From Thermomonas fusca DSM 15424 (GTDB taxonomy: Bacteria > Pseudomonadota > Gammaproteobacteria > Xanthomonadales > Xanthomonadaceae), in assembly GCF_000423885.1 (NCBI RefSeq), contig NZ_AUIV01000002.1:1-64000 (forward strand): 64,000 nucleotides of DNA, read 5' to 3'. The notes under the pieces are model-generated. The model had not been told where the DNA came from. It saw only the letters and a list, made by a program, of their open reading frames with translations, and did no database searches. The translations under genes were made by a program, and so were the position numbers. This document shows, one piece after another, positions 42,068 to 51,746 of the stretch. Position 1 is the first letter of the stretch; each line of letters starts with the position of its first letter.

Positions 42068-43276
42068 ATGAGCAAGCAGATCCAGGACGCCTACATCGTC
42101 GCCGCCACCCGCACCCCGGTCGGCAAGGCGCCCAAGGGCATGTTCCGCAACACCCGCCCCGACGACATGCTGGCGCACGTACTGCGCAGCGTAGTGGCGC
42201 AGGCGCCGGGCATCGACGTCAACCGCATCGACGACGCCATCATCGGCTGCGCCATGCCCGAGGGCGAGCAAGGCATGAACGTGGCGCGCATCGGCGTGCT
42301 GCTGGCTGGCCTGCCCAATACCATCGCCGCGCAGACCATCAACCGCTTCTGCTCTTCCGGCCTGCAGGCGGTGGCGCTGGCGGCCGACCAGATCCGGCTG
42401 GGCCACGCCGACCTGATGCTGGCCGGCGGCACCGAGTCGATGAGCATGGTGCCGATGATGGGCCACAAGGTGGCGATGGCGCCGTCGGTGTTCGACAACG
42501 ACCACGTCAACATCGCCTATGGCATGGGCATCACCGCCGAGAAGGTAGCCGAGGAGTGGAAGATCTCGCGCGAAGCGCAGGACGCCTTCGCGCTGGCCTC
42601 GCACCAGAAGGCGCTGGCGGCCCAGGCGACCGGCGAGTTCAAGGACGAAATCAGTCCGTACGAGATCGTCAGCCACCAGCCGGACCTGGCCGATGGCAGC
42701 CGCATCCTCACCCGCAACAAACTCGCGGAGCACGATGAGGGCCCGCGCCCGGACACCTCGCTGGAAGGCCTGGCGAAGCTGCGCCCGGTGTTCCGCAACG
42801 GCCAGTTCGGCGGCAGCGTCACCGCCGGCAACTCCTCGCAGATGAGCGATGGCGCCGGCGCGGTGCTGCTGGCATCGGCGCAGGCGATCAAGGACTACGG
42901 GCTGACCCCGCTGGCGCGTTTCGTCAGCTTCAGCGTGGCCGGCGTGCGCCCGGAAGTGATGGGCATCGGCCCGATCGCAGCGATCCCGAAGGCGCTCAAG
43001 CAGGCCGGGCTGAGCCAGGACCAGCTGGACTGGATCGAGCTCAACGAAGCCTTCGCCGCACAGTCGCTGGCGGTGATCAACGACTGCGGGCTGGACCCGG
43101 CCAAGGTCAACCCGCTGGGCGGCGCGATTGCGCTGGGCCACCCGCTGGGCGCGACCGGCGCGGTACGCACCGCGACCATCGTCCATGGCTTGCGTCGCCG
43201 TCAGCAGAAGTACGGCATGGTGACCATGTGCATCGGCACCGGCATGGGCGCGGCGGGGATTTTCGAGGCGCTCTGA
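42068..43276 (+). CDS. fadA: Acetyl-CoA acyltransferase (3-ketoacyl-CoA thiolase)
   Basis: Thiolytic step of beta-oxidation. The 402-residue protein has the acyl-enzyme cysteine in QTINRFCSSGLQAVALAA, NEAFAAQSLAV with the catalytic His region GGAIALGHPLGATGA, and the second cysteine in VTMCIGTGMGAAGIFE. Length and motifs are those of the FadA/FadI thiolases. Last gene of the psrA-fad operon; a strong terminator follows. Confidence 0.95.
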   Translation: MSKQIQDAYIVAATRTPVGKAPKGMFRNTRPDDMLAHVLRSVVAQAPGIDVNRIDDAIIGCAMPEGEQGMNVARIGVLLAGLPNTIAAQTINRFCSSGLQAVALAADQIRLGHADLMLAGGTESMSMVPMMGHKVAMAPSVFDNDHVNIAYGMGITAEKVAEEWKISREAQDAFALASHQKALAAQATGEFKDEISPYEIVSHQPDLADGSRILTRNKLAEHDEGPRPDTSLEGLAKLRPVFRNGQFGGSVTAGNSSQMSDGAGAVLLASAQAIKDYGLTPLARFVSFSVAGVRPEVMGIGPIAAIPKALKQAGLSQDQLDWIELNEAFAAQSLAVINDCGLDPAKVNPLGGAIALGHPLGATGAVRTATIVHGLRRRQQKYGMVTMCIGTGMGAAGIFEAL

Positions 43277-43292
43277 GCGCAGCGGGAAAACG

Positions 43293-43317
43293 AAACGGCG
43301 CCGTAGGGCGCCGTTTT
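43293..43317 (+). terminator. Terminator of the psrA-fad operon
   Basis: AAACGGCGCC (43293-43302) and GGCGCCGTTT (43307-43316) form a ten-base-pair stem with a four-base loop, followed by TT. The A-rich left flank and T-rich right flank let it work for the convergent galU transcript too. Confidence 0.85.
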
Positions 43318-43348
43318 CGCATGGGACCAATGCTGGCAGCGGCGCGGG

Positions 43349-44260
43349 TCAGGTTTCGACCACGCCCATTTCACCCAGCGCGTTCTGCATCAGTTCTCGT
43401 GCCGCATCGCTGAGTTTCTCGTTGTCCAGCGCATAGCGGATGGTTGCCTCGATCAGTCCGATATGGGTGCCGCAGTCGAAGCGGGTGCCGCGGAAGCGGA
43501 AGGCATCGACGCGCTCTGCTTCCAGCAGCGCAGCGATGGCATCGGTCAGCTGGATTTCGCCGCCGGTACCCTTCTGGGTGGTTTCCAGCAGATCGAAGAT
43601 GGCCGGGGTGAGGATGTAGCGTCCGACCACGGCAAGGTTGCTGGGGGCCTGCTCCGGACTCGGCTTCTCCACGATCTGGCGGATCCGGCCGCTCTGGCCA
43701 TCGAAGGCATCGGTGGCCACGATGCCGTAGCTGCCGGTCTGCTCGCGCGGCACGTCCTGCACCGCCACCGCACTGCCACCGCTGGCCTCGGCGTGGTCGG
43801 CCATCTGCTTGAGCGCGCCATCGCCCTGGCTCCAGATCAAGTCGTCCGGCAGCAGTACCGCGAAGGGCTCATCACCGACCACCGGCCGCGCGCACAGCAC
43901 CGCATGCCCAAGACCCAAGGCTTCGGCCTGGGTGACGAACACCGCGCGCACGCCTTCCGGCAACACGTTGCGGATCAGCGCCAGTTGCTCCTGCTTGCCG
44001 GCCTTTTCCAGCTTCTGTTCGAGCTCGTAGGCCTTGTCGAAATAGTCGGCCACCGCGTGCTTGTAGCGGTTGGTGACGAAGATCAGGGTGTCGCAACCGG
44101 CGGCGATGGCCTCGTCGACGGCGTACTGGATCAGCGGCCGATCGACGATCGGCAGCATCTCCTTGGGAACAGTCTTGGTGGCGGGAAGAAAGCGGGTTCC
44201 CAGACCTGCAACGGGGAACACCGCCTTGCGGATGCGGCGCACTGCATTCGGATTCGGCAT
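43349..44260 (-). CDS. galU: UTP-glucose-1-phosphate uridylyltransferase
   Basis: Makes UDP-glucose for exopolysaccharide and LPS. The 303-residue protein starts with the nucleotidyltransferase loop KAVFPVAGLGTRFLPATKTVPKEMLPIVDRPLIQYAVDEA and has VTQAEALGLGHAVLCARPVVGDEPFAVLLPDD and a C-terminal FDCGTHIGLIEATI. All residues of the family are present. The galU start is 24 bases from the capD-like stop; the gene belongs to the downstream end of a glycan gene cluster. Confidence 0.95.
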   Translation of the reverse strand: MPNPNAVRRIRKAVFPVAGLGTRFLPATKTVPKEMLPIVDRPLIQYAVDEAIAAGCDTLIFVTNRYKHAVADYFDKAYELEQKLEKAGKQEQLALIRNVLPEGVRAVFVTQAEALGLGHAVLCARPVVGDEPFAVLLPDDLIWSQGDGALKQMADHAEASGGSAVAVQDVPREQTGSYGIVATDAFDGQSGRIRQIVEKPSPEQAPSNLAVVGRYILTPAIFDLLETTQKGTGGEIQLTDAIAALLEAERVDAFRFRGTRFDCGTHIGLIEATIRYALDNEKLSDAARELMQNALGEMGVVET

Positions 44261-44283
44261 CCGGCGATTCTACCGCGCGCGTG

Positions 44284-46191
44284 TCATCGCGACCTCGCGC
44301 GGCGGCCGGGAAACACCACCACGGTGGCTTGGCGGGCACCGATCTCTTCCTCGACCGGACTGAACTCCGGCACCGCTTCGCGCAGCGCATGCGCCAAGGC
44401 ATCGAGATCGTAGGCGCGCACGCCTGCCCACAAGCCTTCCAGCGCAAGCGCCATCCGCTCCTGCATCACCGCGCGCGGCTCGGCCTGCAGGATGTCGGGA
44501 TAGATGGTGCTGCTGTAGCGCTCGTCGGCGTGGAACAGCGTCTCGTGCAGGCGCTCGCCGGGGCGCAGGCCGATGTACTCGATCGCCACGTCCTTGCCCG
44601 GCTGCTTGCCAGCCAGGCGGATCATCTGCTCGGCCAGCACCCGGATCGGTACCGGCTCGCCCATGTCCAGCGTGTAGATCGCCTGCTGCGCGCCGATCGA
44701 CGCTGCCTGCAGGATCAGCAGGCAGGCTTCGGGAATGGTCATGAAATAGCGGGTCACGTCCGGATCGGTCACGGTCACCGGGCCGCCGCGACGGATCTGC
44801 TCGCGGAACAGCGGCACCACGCTGCCGGCCGAATCCAGCACGTTGCCGAAGCGCACCGTCACCATGCGGGTGGAGCGCGCATCCACCAGCGATTGGCAGG
44901 CCATTTCGGCCAGCCGCTTGGTGGCGCCCAGCACGTTCACCGGATCCACCGCCTTGTCCGTGGACACCAGCACGAAGGTGCCGACGTTCGCCTCGCGGCT
45001 GGCCTTGGCCACCACGTGCGTTGCCAGCGCGTTGTTGCGCACCGCCTCGCGCAGCTGGCCCTGCAGCAACGGCACCTGCTTGTAGGCGGCGGCATGGAAC
45101 ACGGCTTCGGGTTCCACCAGTTTCAACGCATGGGCGATGACTGCTTGGTCGCCGCAGTCGCCGAGCACCGGCATGCATTCGATGCCGGGGAAATCGCGGC
45201 GCAGCTCGGCAGCGATGGTCAGCAGCGCCAGCTCGTCGATCTCGACCAGCGCGATGCGCTTGGCGCCGTGGCGCGCACACTGGCGGCACAGTTCGGATCC
45301 GATCGAACCGCCGGCGCCGGTCACCAGCACCGAACGTCCACCCAACCAACCGCGGATCGCCTTCCAGTCCGGACTGCGCGGCTGCCGGCCGAGCAGGTCC
45401 TCGATCGCCACTTCCTTCAGCTGCCCGGGCAGCGAGCGTCCTTCCAGCATGTCCGCCAGGCGCGGCACGGTGCGGAACGGCACGTGGCTCTCCTCGCACA
45501 GCGCGATCACCCTGCGCATCACCGTGGCGTCGACCGACGGCATCGCGATCACCAGCAGCTGGGCGCCGGTTTCCTTGGCGATCCGCACCACTTCCGGAAT
45601 CCTGCCCAGCACCGGCAGGCCCTGCAGCCGGGTTCCGCGCAGCGACGCCGCATCGTCGAGGAAACCGATCGGGTCATAGCGTCCGAGCCGGCGCAGGTCG
45701 CGCACCAGCGCTTCGCCGGCCTGGCCCGCACCAAGGACCAGCACCCGTTCCGCACCGTCAACCGCCTGCTGCAAACTGTGGTCCTTCCATGCCCGGAAGA
45801 TCAGCCGCGGCGCGCCCAGCAGCACCGTCAGCACGAACGGATACAACAGCAGCGCCGCGCGCGACACCAGGTCCAGCCTGCTGTAGAAGAACAGCCCGAC
45901 GACCACCGCAAGCAGGCCCAATACGCTTGCCTTGAAGATGTTGAGCAGGTCAGGAACGCTGGCGAAACGCCACAGCCCGCGGTACAGACCGACCCGCCAG
46001 GACACCAGCCCCTGTGCGACCAGCACGATGATCACGGTATTGGAAAACGGCGCGAGGTCCAGCGGCGTCGGCTGCAGCGCGTAGCGCAGGTAGTGCAGGC
46101 CCTGCCAGCAGATCCACACCATCGCAAGATCGTGTCCAACCACCGCCAGGCGCGGCAGGCGGTGCCTGAGGCGATCCTTCCATCCACTCAT
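44284..46191 (-). CDS. Membrane nucleoside-diphosphate-sugar epimerase/dehydratase (CapD/WbpM type)
   Basis: UDP-GlcNAc 4,6-dehydratase-like enzyme for surface glycan synthesis. The 635-residue protein has four transmembrane helices in the N-terminal 150 residues (for example VIIVLVAQGLVSW; ASVLGLLAVVVGLFFY), a first Rossmann part with VLVLGAGQAGEALVRDL, and a second with SVLVTGAGGSIGSELCRQ. The catalytic dehydratase motif is present in the TDKAVDPVNVLGATKRLAE region, where SMK-type enzymes replace the usual YxxxK by S(T)DK...K. The start at 46191 overlaps the glycosyltransferase stop by one base. Confidence 0.88.
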   Translation of the reverse strand: MSGWKDRLRHRLPRLAVVGHDLAMVWICWQGLHYLRYALQPTPLDLAPFSNTVIIVLVAQGLVSWRVGLYRGLWRFASVPDLLNIFKASVLGLLAVVVGLFFYSRLDLVSRAALLLYPFVLTVLLGAPRLIFRAWKDHSLQQAVDGAERVLVLGAGQAGEALVRDLRRLGRYDPIGFLDDAASLRGTRLQGLPVLGRIPEVVRIAKETGAQLLVIAMPSVDATVMRRVIALCEESHVPFRTVPRLADMLEGRSLPGQLKEVAIEDLLGRQPRSPDWKAIRGWLGGRSVLVTGAGGSIGSELCRQCARHGAKRIALVEIDELALLTIAAELRRDFPGIECMPVLGDCGDQAVIAHALKLVEPEAVFHAAAYKQVPLLQGQLREAVRNNALATHVVAKASREANVGTFVLVSTDKAVDPVNVLGATKRLAEMACQSLVDARSTRMVTVRFGNVLDSAGSVVPLFREQIRRGGPVTVTDPDVTRYFMTIPEACLLILQAASIGAQQAIYTLDMGEPVPIRVLAEQMIRLAGKQPGKDVAIEYIGLRPGERLHETLFHADERYSSTIYPDILQAEPRAVMQERMALALEGLWAGVRAYDLDALAHALREAVPEFSPVEEEIGARQATVVVFPGRRARSR

Positions 46192-47177
46192 CAAACGGTT
46201 CCTTCGCTTGCGTTTCCAAGCCTGCGATGCAGGCCGCGCCATGCAACTATCGACAGACCGAAGAAGATCGCCGTGCCGACCCGGGCCCAACCCTCCGGCG
46301 CCCGGTAAAGGCCTAGCATGATCCCGATTGACAGCGCCGTCCATCCTGCATAACCGAGCGTGACCCGCGGATGCCCGTGGCTTCGCGCCAACCGCTGGTA
46401 GAGGTGCTGCACATGCGGCTGCCACCACGCCTCGCCACGAAACATGCGCCCGGCGAGGGTCATCCCGGCGTCAACCAGGCAGCTTGCGAGCGGCAGCAGC
46501 AAGATCGGCCACCATTCGGCAGAAAGACCAGAAAACCCGAGGACGACCAGCGCCGCCAGCAGATAACCCAGCGCGCCGCTGCCAACGTCGCCAAGGAAGA
46601 TCCGCGCCTTTGGCAGGTTGAACGGCAGGAAGCCGCAGCAGGCGGCGGCCACAACAAGCGCCAACACCCGCCCCGGCCCATCCAGCACCCAGGCGAATGC
46701 CAGTGCGGCCAACAGCGCCTGGCTCGTGGCAAGTCCGTCGATCCCGTCGATGAAGTTCCACACGTTCACCAACACCGGCACCAGCAGCAGCGCGGCCATC
46801 GCCGCGGCCGCCGGTGTCCCCAGTTGCAACATGCCGGCTGAGAGGCTTGCGCCCGCCACGAGGTGCGCCAGCAGGCGCGGCCACGCCGGCAGCGGGCGAT
46901 GGTCGTCCCACCAGCCGGCGCCTGCCACCAGCGCAAGGCCAACAGCAACCCAGATCCATGCGCCGCTGCCGACCCAGGCCAGCCACCCGCAGGCGCAGAG
47001 CCCCGCAAGCGCGATACCGATGCCGCCGCCGCGCGGGGTGGGCAGATCATGACTGCGGCGTTCACCAGGCAAATCCATCAGGCCGCGGCTGCGCGCATGC
47101 GCGCGCGCCCAGGCGGTGGCGAAGCAGGAAATCGCGAAAGCCGCCGCCAGGAGCAGCGCCGGTTCAGACCACCGCAT
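46191..47177 (-). CDS. WecA/MraY-type glycosyl-1-phosphate transferase
   Basis: Integral membrane enzyme that puts a sugar-1-phosphate on undecaprenyl phosphate to begin glycan assembly. The 328-residue protein has about ten transmembrane helices and the family loops: LPTPRGGGIGIAL, WWDDHRPLP (the DDxx aspartates), NFIDGIDGLATSQALLA and KARIFLGDVGSGALGYLL, where the catalytic Asp is. The C-terminal loop PHVQHLYQRLARSHGHPRVTL is as in WbpL-type enzymes. It overlaps the lapB stop by 14 bases and is coupled to the epimerase. Confidence 0.9.
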   Translation of the reverse strand: MRWSEPALLLAAAFAISCFATAWARAHARSRGLMDLPGERRSHDLPTPRGGGIGIALAGLCACGWLAWVGSGAWIWVAVGLALVAGAGWWDDHRPLPAWPRLLAHLVAGASLSAGMLQLGTPAAAAMAALLLVPVLVNVWNFIDGIDGLATSQALLAALAFAWVLDGPGRVLALVVAAACCGFLPFNLPKARIFLGDVGSGALGYLLAALVVLGFSGLSAEWWPILLLPLASCLVDAGMTLAGRMFRGEAWWQPHVQHLYQRLARSHGHPRVTLGYAGWTALSIGIMLGLYRAPEGWARVGTAIFFGLSIVAWRGLHRRLGNASEGTV

Positions 47178-48342
47178 AGTTCAGCAGCGGCTTCACCGTG
47201 CCCCACTCCTTGCAGCTGGGGCATTGCCAGTGGTGGCTGCGCGCGCCGAAGCCGCAGCGGTTGCAGCGGTAGCTGGGGTTGCGCACCAGCAGCTGGTCGG
47301 TGACCAGCTTGAGGTCGTGCAGTGTCGCCTCGGCGTCGACCTGGTCGGCGAGGCTGAGGTCGATCAGTGCCGCTTCGCCGCGCACCGACGGGCGATCCTT
47401 GAGCTGTTCGGCAAGGAAGCGGCGGGCGGCGCTGACCCCCTCCTCCGTCTCCACCATCCGGGTCAGCGCCAGCACCGGGGCGATGCCGCGGTAGTGCTCG
47501 CACATCTCGCTCAGGAAGGCGCGCGCGCCCGAACGTTCGCCGGCCCTGGTGTAGTTTTCCAGCAGCATCGGCAGGATCACCGGGAGGTATTCCGGGTCGT
47601 GTCGCGCCGCCCGCTCCAGCGCACGGATGGCGCCCTGCGGGTTGCCTGCCTCGGCCTCGATGCGGCCTTCGGCGATGCCGGCACGCACGGAGGTGGGATC
47701 GGCCGCATAGGCGCGCACCAGCGCCGCGCGCGCCGCCTCGATCTCGCCGTTGGCGCGGTGACGATCGGCCAATTCGCACTCGAACTGCCCGATCAGCTTG
47801 CCCATCGGCTCGCCCGAGACTTCCTCGAAACGGGTGGCGTTGCCGATCGCCTTTTCCCAGTCGCGCTCCGACTGGTAGATGCCGATCAGGTGGCGCAGCG
47901 CCTGCGGGGCGCGCTGGTCAAGCTGGGCCAGGTCGTTGAACACGGTTTCGGCGCGATCCAGCAGCCCGGCGCGCATGTAGTCCTCGCCCAGCGCCGACAG
48001 CGCCTGGATCTTGTGGGTGTCGCTCAGGTCACTGCGTTGCGCCAACGCCTGGTGCAGGCGGATCGCACGATCGACCTCGCCGCGCCGGCGGAACAGATGG
48101 CCCAGCGCAACCTGCGTTTCGAAGGTGTCCTTGTCCAGTTCGGCGACGTGCAGGAACAGCTCGATCGCCTTGTCCGGCTGCTCGTTGAGCAGGTAGTTCA
48201 GGCCGCGGAAATAGGTGGTGGAGAGCTTGCTGACCTGGTTGCCGCTGTGCTGCTCGCCGCCGCGGCGGCCGACCACCCAGCCCAGCAGTGCGGCCAGCGG
48301 CACGAAGATGACGAACCACATCCATTGGTCTAGGAAATCCAC
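47164..48342 (-). CDS. lapB: Lipopolysaccharide assembly protein LapB
   Basis: Adapter that links LpxC proteolysis by FtsH to LPS output. The 392-residue protein has a short N-terminal transmembrane helix (WMWFVIFVPLAALLGWVVG), nine or so TPR-like repeats (for example KAIELFLHVAELDKDTFETQVALGHLFRRRGEVDRAI in part), and a C-terminal rubredoxin-like metal site: YRCNRCGFG and CPSCKEWGTV. It starts with GTG at 48342 (VDFLDQWMWF), two bases after the lapA stop with GGGAG ahead. Together with lapA this is the conserved lapA-lapB pair. Confidence 0.93.
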   Translation of the reverse strand: MDFLDQWMWFVIFVPLAALLGWVVGRRGGEQHSGNQVSKLSTTYFRGLNYLLNEQPDKAIELFLHVAELDKDTFETQVALGHLFRRRGEVDRAIRLHQALAQRSDLSDTHKIQALSALGEDYMRAGLLDRAETVFNDLAQLDQRAPQALRHLIGIYQSERDWEKAIGNATRFEEVSGEPMGKLIGQFECELADRHRANGEIEAARAALVRAYAADPTSVRAGIAEGRIEAEAGNPQGAIRALERAARHDPEYLPVILPMLLENYTRAGERSGARAFLSEMCEHYRGIAPVLALTRMVETEEGVSAARRFLAEQLKDRPSVRGEAALIDLSLADQVDAEATLHDLKLVTDQLLVRNPSYRCNRCGFGARSHHWQCPSCKEWGTVKPLLNYAVV

Positions 48343-48344
48343 GT

Positions 48345-48608
48345 TCAGCTCCCTGATTGCTTGGCCAATGCGCACGCGACTTCCGCGCGGCGCAACCGCT
48401 GGCGCAATGGCGCTACCACGCCTATCGCCAACAACATGCCGCCCACCAGCACGCCCAGCAGCAGTGCCACGAGGACGCCCAGCCCAAGGCTGGCGTGCAG
48501 CGTGGCGAACCCGAGATCCAACGCGATCGGCTGGGGATTCAGCGCGCCAACGACTCCGCCGGCCAGCAGGCAGGCGATGGCGGCAACAATTCGAATGAAA
48601 GACGCCAC
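48345..48608 (-). CDS. lapA: Lipopolysaccharide assembly protein LapA
   Basis: A small 87-residue inner membrane protein with two hydrophobic segments (about 5-25 and 41-64) of the DUF1049/LapA type. It is the partner of LapB in control of LPS synthesis. Position between ihfB and lapB is the classical one. Confidence 0.9.
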   Translation of the reverse strand: MASFIRIVAAIACLLAGGVVGALNPQPIALDLGFATLHASLGLGVLVALLLGVLVGGMLLAIGVVAPLRQRLRRAEVACALAKQSGS

Positions 48609-48682
48609 GGTCTGGTATCCGGTTGCGGCAGTCCCGCAAGCTTAACGGACTTGGGCCGTCGATCCGCCGCCCTGGCGCAGCG

Positions 48683-48985
48683 TCAGTCCTGGGTCGGCAG
48701 CGGCAGCACGCCGGTGACCCGCTCGCGCAGCTCCTTGCCCGGCTTGAAATGCGGCACGTGCTTGCCCGGCAGCGCAACGGCATCGCCGGTCTTCGGGTTG
48801 CGGCCGGTGCGTGGCGGCCGGTAGTGCAGCGAAAAACTGCCGAACCCGCGGATCTCGATCCGCTCGCCGGCGGCCAGCGCCCCACCCATCATCTGAAGCA
48901 GCGTCTTCACCGCCATGTCGACGTCGTCGGCCTTCAGGTGCGGCTGGCGCCGTGCAAGCAGTTCGATGAGTTCGGACTTGGTCAT
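48683..48985 (-). CDS. ihfB: Integration host factor, beta subunit
   Basis: A 100-residue nucleoid protein that bends DNA as a heterodimer with IhfA and is used by many integrases. It starts MTKSELIELLARRQPHL and has the DNA-binding arm RIEIRGFGSFSLHYRPPRTGRNPKTGD, with the proline-containing arm tip and VPHFKPGKELRERV. Located between rpsA and lapA as in most gammaproteobacteria. Confidence 0.93.
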   Translation of the reverse strand: MTKSELIELLARRQPHLKADDVDMAVKTLLQMMGGALAAGERIEIRGFGSFSLHYRPPRTGRNPKTGDAVALPGKHVPHFKPGKELRERVTGVLPLPTQD

Positions 48986-49062
48986 TTGCGAAGGTGTTCG
49001 GACGCCGAGAAAACGGCGGCCCGACCGAAGCCGGGCCGCCGCAGGTCAATCGGCCGGATGGA

Positions 49063-50763
49063 TCAGTCGGCCTTGCTGTTCAGCTGCTCGCGCAGCAGCG
49101 CGCCCAGCTTGGTGGTGCCGCTGGCCGCATCGGAGTGGGCCTTGTTGTACTCGGCCAGCGCCTCGGCGGTTTCGGCTGCGTCCTTGTCCTTGATCGACAG
49201 CTGCAGGCTGCGGCCCTTGCGGTCCATGCCCACGAACTTGGCTTCGACTTCCTGACCGACCTTCAGCACCTGGCTGGCATCTTCGGTGCGTTCGTGGCTG
49301 ATGTCGCGCACGGACACGTAGCCTTCCACGCCTTCGCCCAGGTCGATGACCGCACCCTTGGCGTCGACTTCCTTGACGGTGCCCTTGACCTTGGTGCCCT
49401 TCGGGTTGGCAGCCATGAACTGACCCAGCGGATCCTGTTCCATCTGCTTGACGCCGAGGCTGATGCGCTCGCGCTCCGGATCGACCGCCAGCACCACCGC
49501 CTCGAGCGTGTCGCCCTTCTTGTAGTTGCGGGCGATGTCTTCGCCGGTGGAGTTCCAGCTGATGTCGGACAGGTGGATCAGGCCATCGATGCCGCCGTCC
49601 AGGCCGATGAAGATGCCGAAATCGGTGATCGACTTGATCTGGCCTTCGACCTTGTCACCCTTCTTGTGGATGGCGGCGAAGGTTTCCCACGGGTTGCTGG
49701 TGACCTGCTTGATGCCCAGCGAGATGCGGCGACGCTCTTCGTCCACGTCCAGCACCATGACCTCGAGTTCGTCACCGACCTGCACCACCTTGGCCGGGTT
49801 GACGTTCTTGTTGGTCCAGTCCATTTCGGACACGTGCACCAGGCCTTCCACGCCCGGCTCGATCTCCACGAACGCGCCGTAATCGGTGACGTTGGAGACC
49901 TTGCCGAACACGCGGCAATTGGACGGGTAGCGGCGGGCGATGTTGTCCCACGGATCCTCGCCCAGCTGCTTCAGGCCCAGCGACACGCGGTTGCGCTCGC
50001 GGTCGTACTTGAGCACGCGGACGTCGAGCTCGGCGCCCACTTCCACCACTTCGGACGGATGGCGCACGCGCTTCCACGCCATGTCGGTGATGTGCAGCAG
50101 GCCATCGATGCCGCCGAGGTCGACGAACGCGCCGTAGTCGGTCAGGTTCTTGACCACGCCCTTCAGCACGGCGCCCTCGACCAGCTTCTCCATCAGCTGC
50201 TCGCGCTCTTCCGAATGCTCGGTCTCGACCACCGCACGGCGGGAGACGACCACGTTGTTGCGCTTGCGATCGAGCTTGATGAGCTTGAATTCCAGCTCCT
50301 TGCCTTCCAGGTAGACCGGGTCGCGGACCGGGCGCACGTCGACCAGCGAGCCCGGCAGGAACGCACGGACGTCCTTGATGTCGACGGTGAAACCGCCCTT
50401 CACCTTGCCGCTGATGCGGCCGACGATGGTGGCGTTGGCTTCCAGCGCCTCTTCCAGCTCGTCCCACACCATTGCGCGCTTGGCCTTCTCGCGCGACAGC
50501 ACGGTTTCGCCAAAACCATTCTCGAGCGAATCAAGGGCGACCTTGACCTCGTCGCCGATGCCGACGTCGATTTCACCGGCGTCGTTGCGGAACTGTTCGA
50601 TCGGAACGATGCCCTCGGACTTCAGGCCGGCGTTGATGACCACGACGTCGTTGCGGACGTCGACCACGATGCCCTTGACGATGGCGCCGGGCTTGATCTT
50701 GGCCCAATTGGTCTGGCTGGCTTCAAACAGTTCGGCGAAGGATTCGGTAGCTACGGAATTCAT
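49063..50763 (-). CDS. rpsA: 30S ribosomal protein S1
   Basis: Ribosome-bound RNA-binding protein needed for initiation on structured mRNAs. The 566-residue protein has six S1 domains in a row, seen in repeats such as VKGGFTVDIKDVRAFLPGS, TDYGAFVDLGGIDGLLHITD, TDYGAFVEIEPGVEGLVHVSEMDW, TDFGIFIGLDGGIDGLIHLSDISW. The C-terminal tail ends KLGALLREQLNSKAD. The start at 50763 is the standard MNSVATESFAELFE. The 166-base gap to cmk holds only the leader, the place of S1 autoregulation in related bacteria. Confidence 0.97.
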   Translation of the reverse strand: MNSVATESFAELFEASQTNWAKIKPGAIVKGIVVDVRNDVVVINAGLKSEGIVPIEQFRNDAGEIDVGIGDEVKVALDSLENGFGETVLSREKAKRAMVWDELEEALEANATIVGRISGKVKGGFTVDIKDVRAFLPGSLVDVRPVRDPVYLEGKELEFKLIKLDRKRNNVVVSRRAVVETEHSEEREQLMEKLVEGAVLKGVVKNLTDYGAFVDLGGIDGLLHITDMAWKRVRHPSEVVEVGAELDVRVLKYDRERNRVSLGLKQLGEDPWDNIARRYPSNCRVFGKVSNVTDYGAFVEIEPGVEGLVHVSEMDWTNKNVNPAKVVQVGDELEVMVLDVDEERRRISLGIKQVTSNPWETFAAIHKKGDKVEGQIKSITDFGIFIGLDGGIDGLIHLSDISWNSTGEDIARNYKKGDTLEAVVLAVDPERERISLGVKQMEQDPLGQFMAANPKGTKVKGTVKEVDAKGAVIDLGEGVEGYVSVRDISHERTEDASQVLKVGQEVEAKFVGMDRKGRSLQLSIKDKDAAETAEALAEYNKAHSDAASGTTKLGALLREQLNSKAD

Positions 50764-50929
50764 GAAAAATCTCGGGTGGATACACAGGCGGCCCACAGCA
50801 ACGGGGCGGCCCACCTTGGGTTGGTTGGCGTTCGCGCAGGAGGCGCTTTGCCATGTGTGATGGATGAAGGAAAACCGCAGGCACGGACGTGCCCGCGGGA
50901 CTGTCTCTGCAGCGCTGGATCCGGGGCCG

Positions 50930-51610
50930 TCAGCCGATCGATCGGGAGACGACGTCCAATACCCGGGCGACCACCACGTCGATGGGCAGGCCGGTGGTGT
51001 CGATGAGGACGGCATCGGTTGCCGGACGCAGCGGCGCCACCGCGCGACTGGCATCGCGGGCATCGCGGGCGAGGATCTCGCGCAGCAGACCGTCGATTGT
51101 GACCGAAACCCCTTTGTCTTTCAACTGCTTATAGCGCCTTTCCGCGCGCTCCTCGGCGCTGGCGGTCAAAAACACCTTGTGAGCGGCATCGGGAAAGATC
51201 ACCGTCCCCATGTCGCGACCGTCGGCCACCAGCCCCGGCGGCTTGCGGAAGGCGCGTTGGCGCTCCTTCAGCGCCGAGCGGACCTCGGGGATGGCGGCGA
51301 TGGCCGAGGCCGCCGCGCCGGCGGTTTCGGTGCGCAACTCCAGGGTGGCGTCGACGCCGTTGACGATGACCCGCGGCTCGCCGTCGCCGTCGTCGCGGAA
51401 ACCGACCTCGGTATCGAAGGTGCAGCGCACCAGCGCCGAGGCATCGGACAGGTCAAGGTCGGACCAGCCCGCGGCGATCCCGACGGCGCGGTACAGCGCC
51501 CCGGAATCCAGGTAGTGCCAGCCCAGCCGGGTGGCGACGAGGCGGCTGATGGTGCCCTTGCCGGAGCCGGAAGGACCGTCGATGGTGAGAACCGGAACGG
51601 AGGAATTCAT
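50930..51610 (-). CDS. cmk: Cytidylate kinase
   Basis: Phosphorylates CMP and dCMP. The 226-residue protein starts VLTIDGPSGSGKGTISRLVATRLGWHYLDSGALYRA with the P-loop, and has VADGRDMGTVIFPDAAHKVFLTASAEERAERRYKQL and RDARDASRAVAPLRPATDAVLIDTT, the lid and CMP-binding regions. The start at 51610 (MNSSVPVLTIDG) is preferred; an ATG three codons upstream is possible. cmk-rpsA-ihfB is a normal gammaproteobacterial order. Confidence 0.95.
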   Translation of the reverse strand: MNSSVPVLTIDGPSGSGKGTISRLVATRLGWHYLDSGALYRAVGIAAGWSDLDLSDASALVRCTFDTEVGFRDDGDGEPRVIVNGVDATLELRTETAGAAASAIAAIPEVRSALKERQRAFRKPPGLVADGRDMGTVIFPDAAHKVFLTASAEERAERRYKQLKDKGVSVTIDGLLREILARDARDASRAVAPLRPATDAVLIDTTGLPIDVVVARVLDVVSRSIG

Positions 51611-51673
51611 GGCCGGCATTATGGAACCAACCCGCATGCGGCGCAGGCCGCGCGAAGGAAACATGCCAACCTG

Positions 51674-51703
51674 TTGAAAAGGCAGCCGAATACCCGTTAG
51701 AAT
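51674..51703 (+). promoter_or_regulatory. Promoter of rpmJ
   Basis: TTGAAA (51674-51679) and TAGAAT (51698-51703) with an 18-base spacer, 43 bases ahead of the rpmJ start. Both boxes are close to sigma-70 consensus, as expected of a ribosomal protein gene. Confidence 0.75.
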
Positions 51704-51746
51704 GCGCGGCTTCGTTTCATCCCATTCCATTTGCCGAGGTTTCATC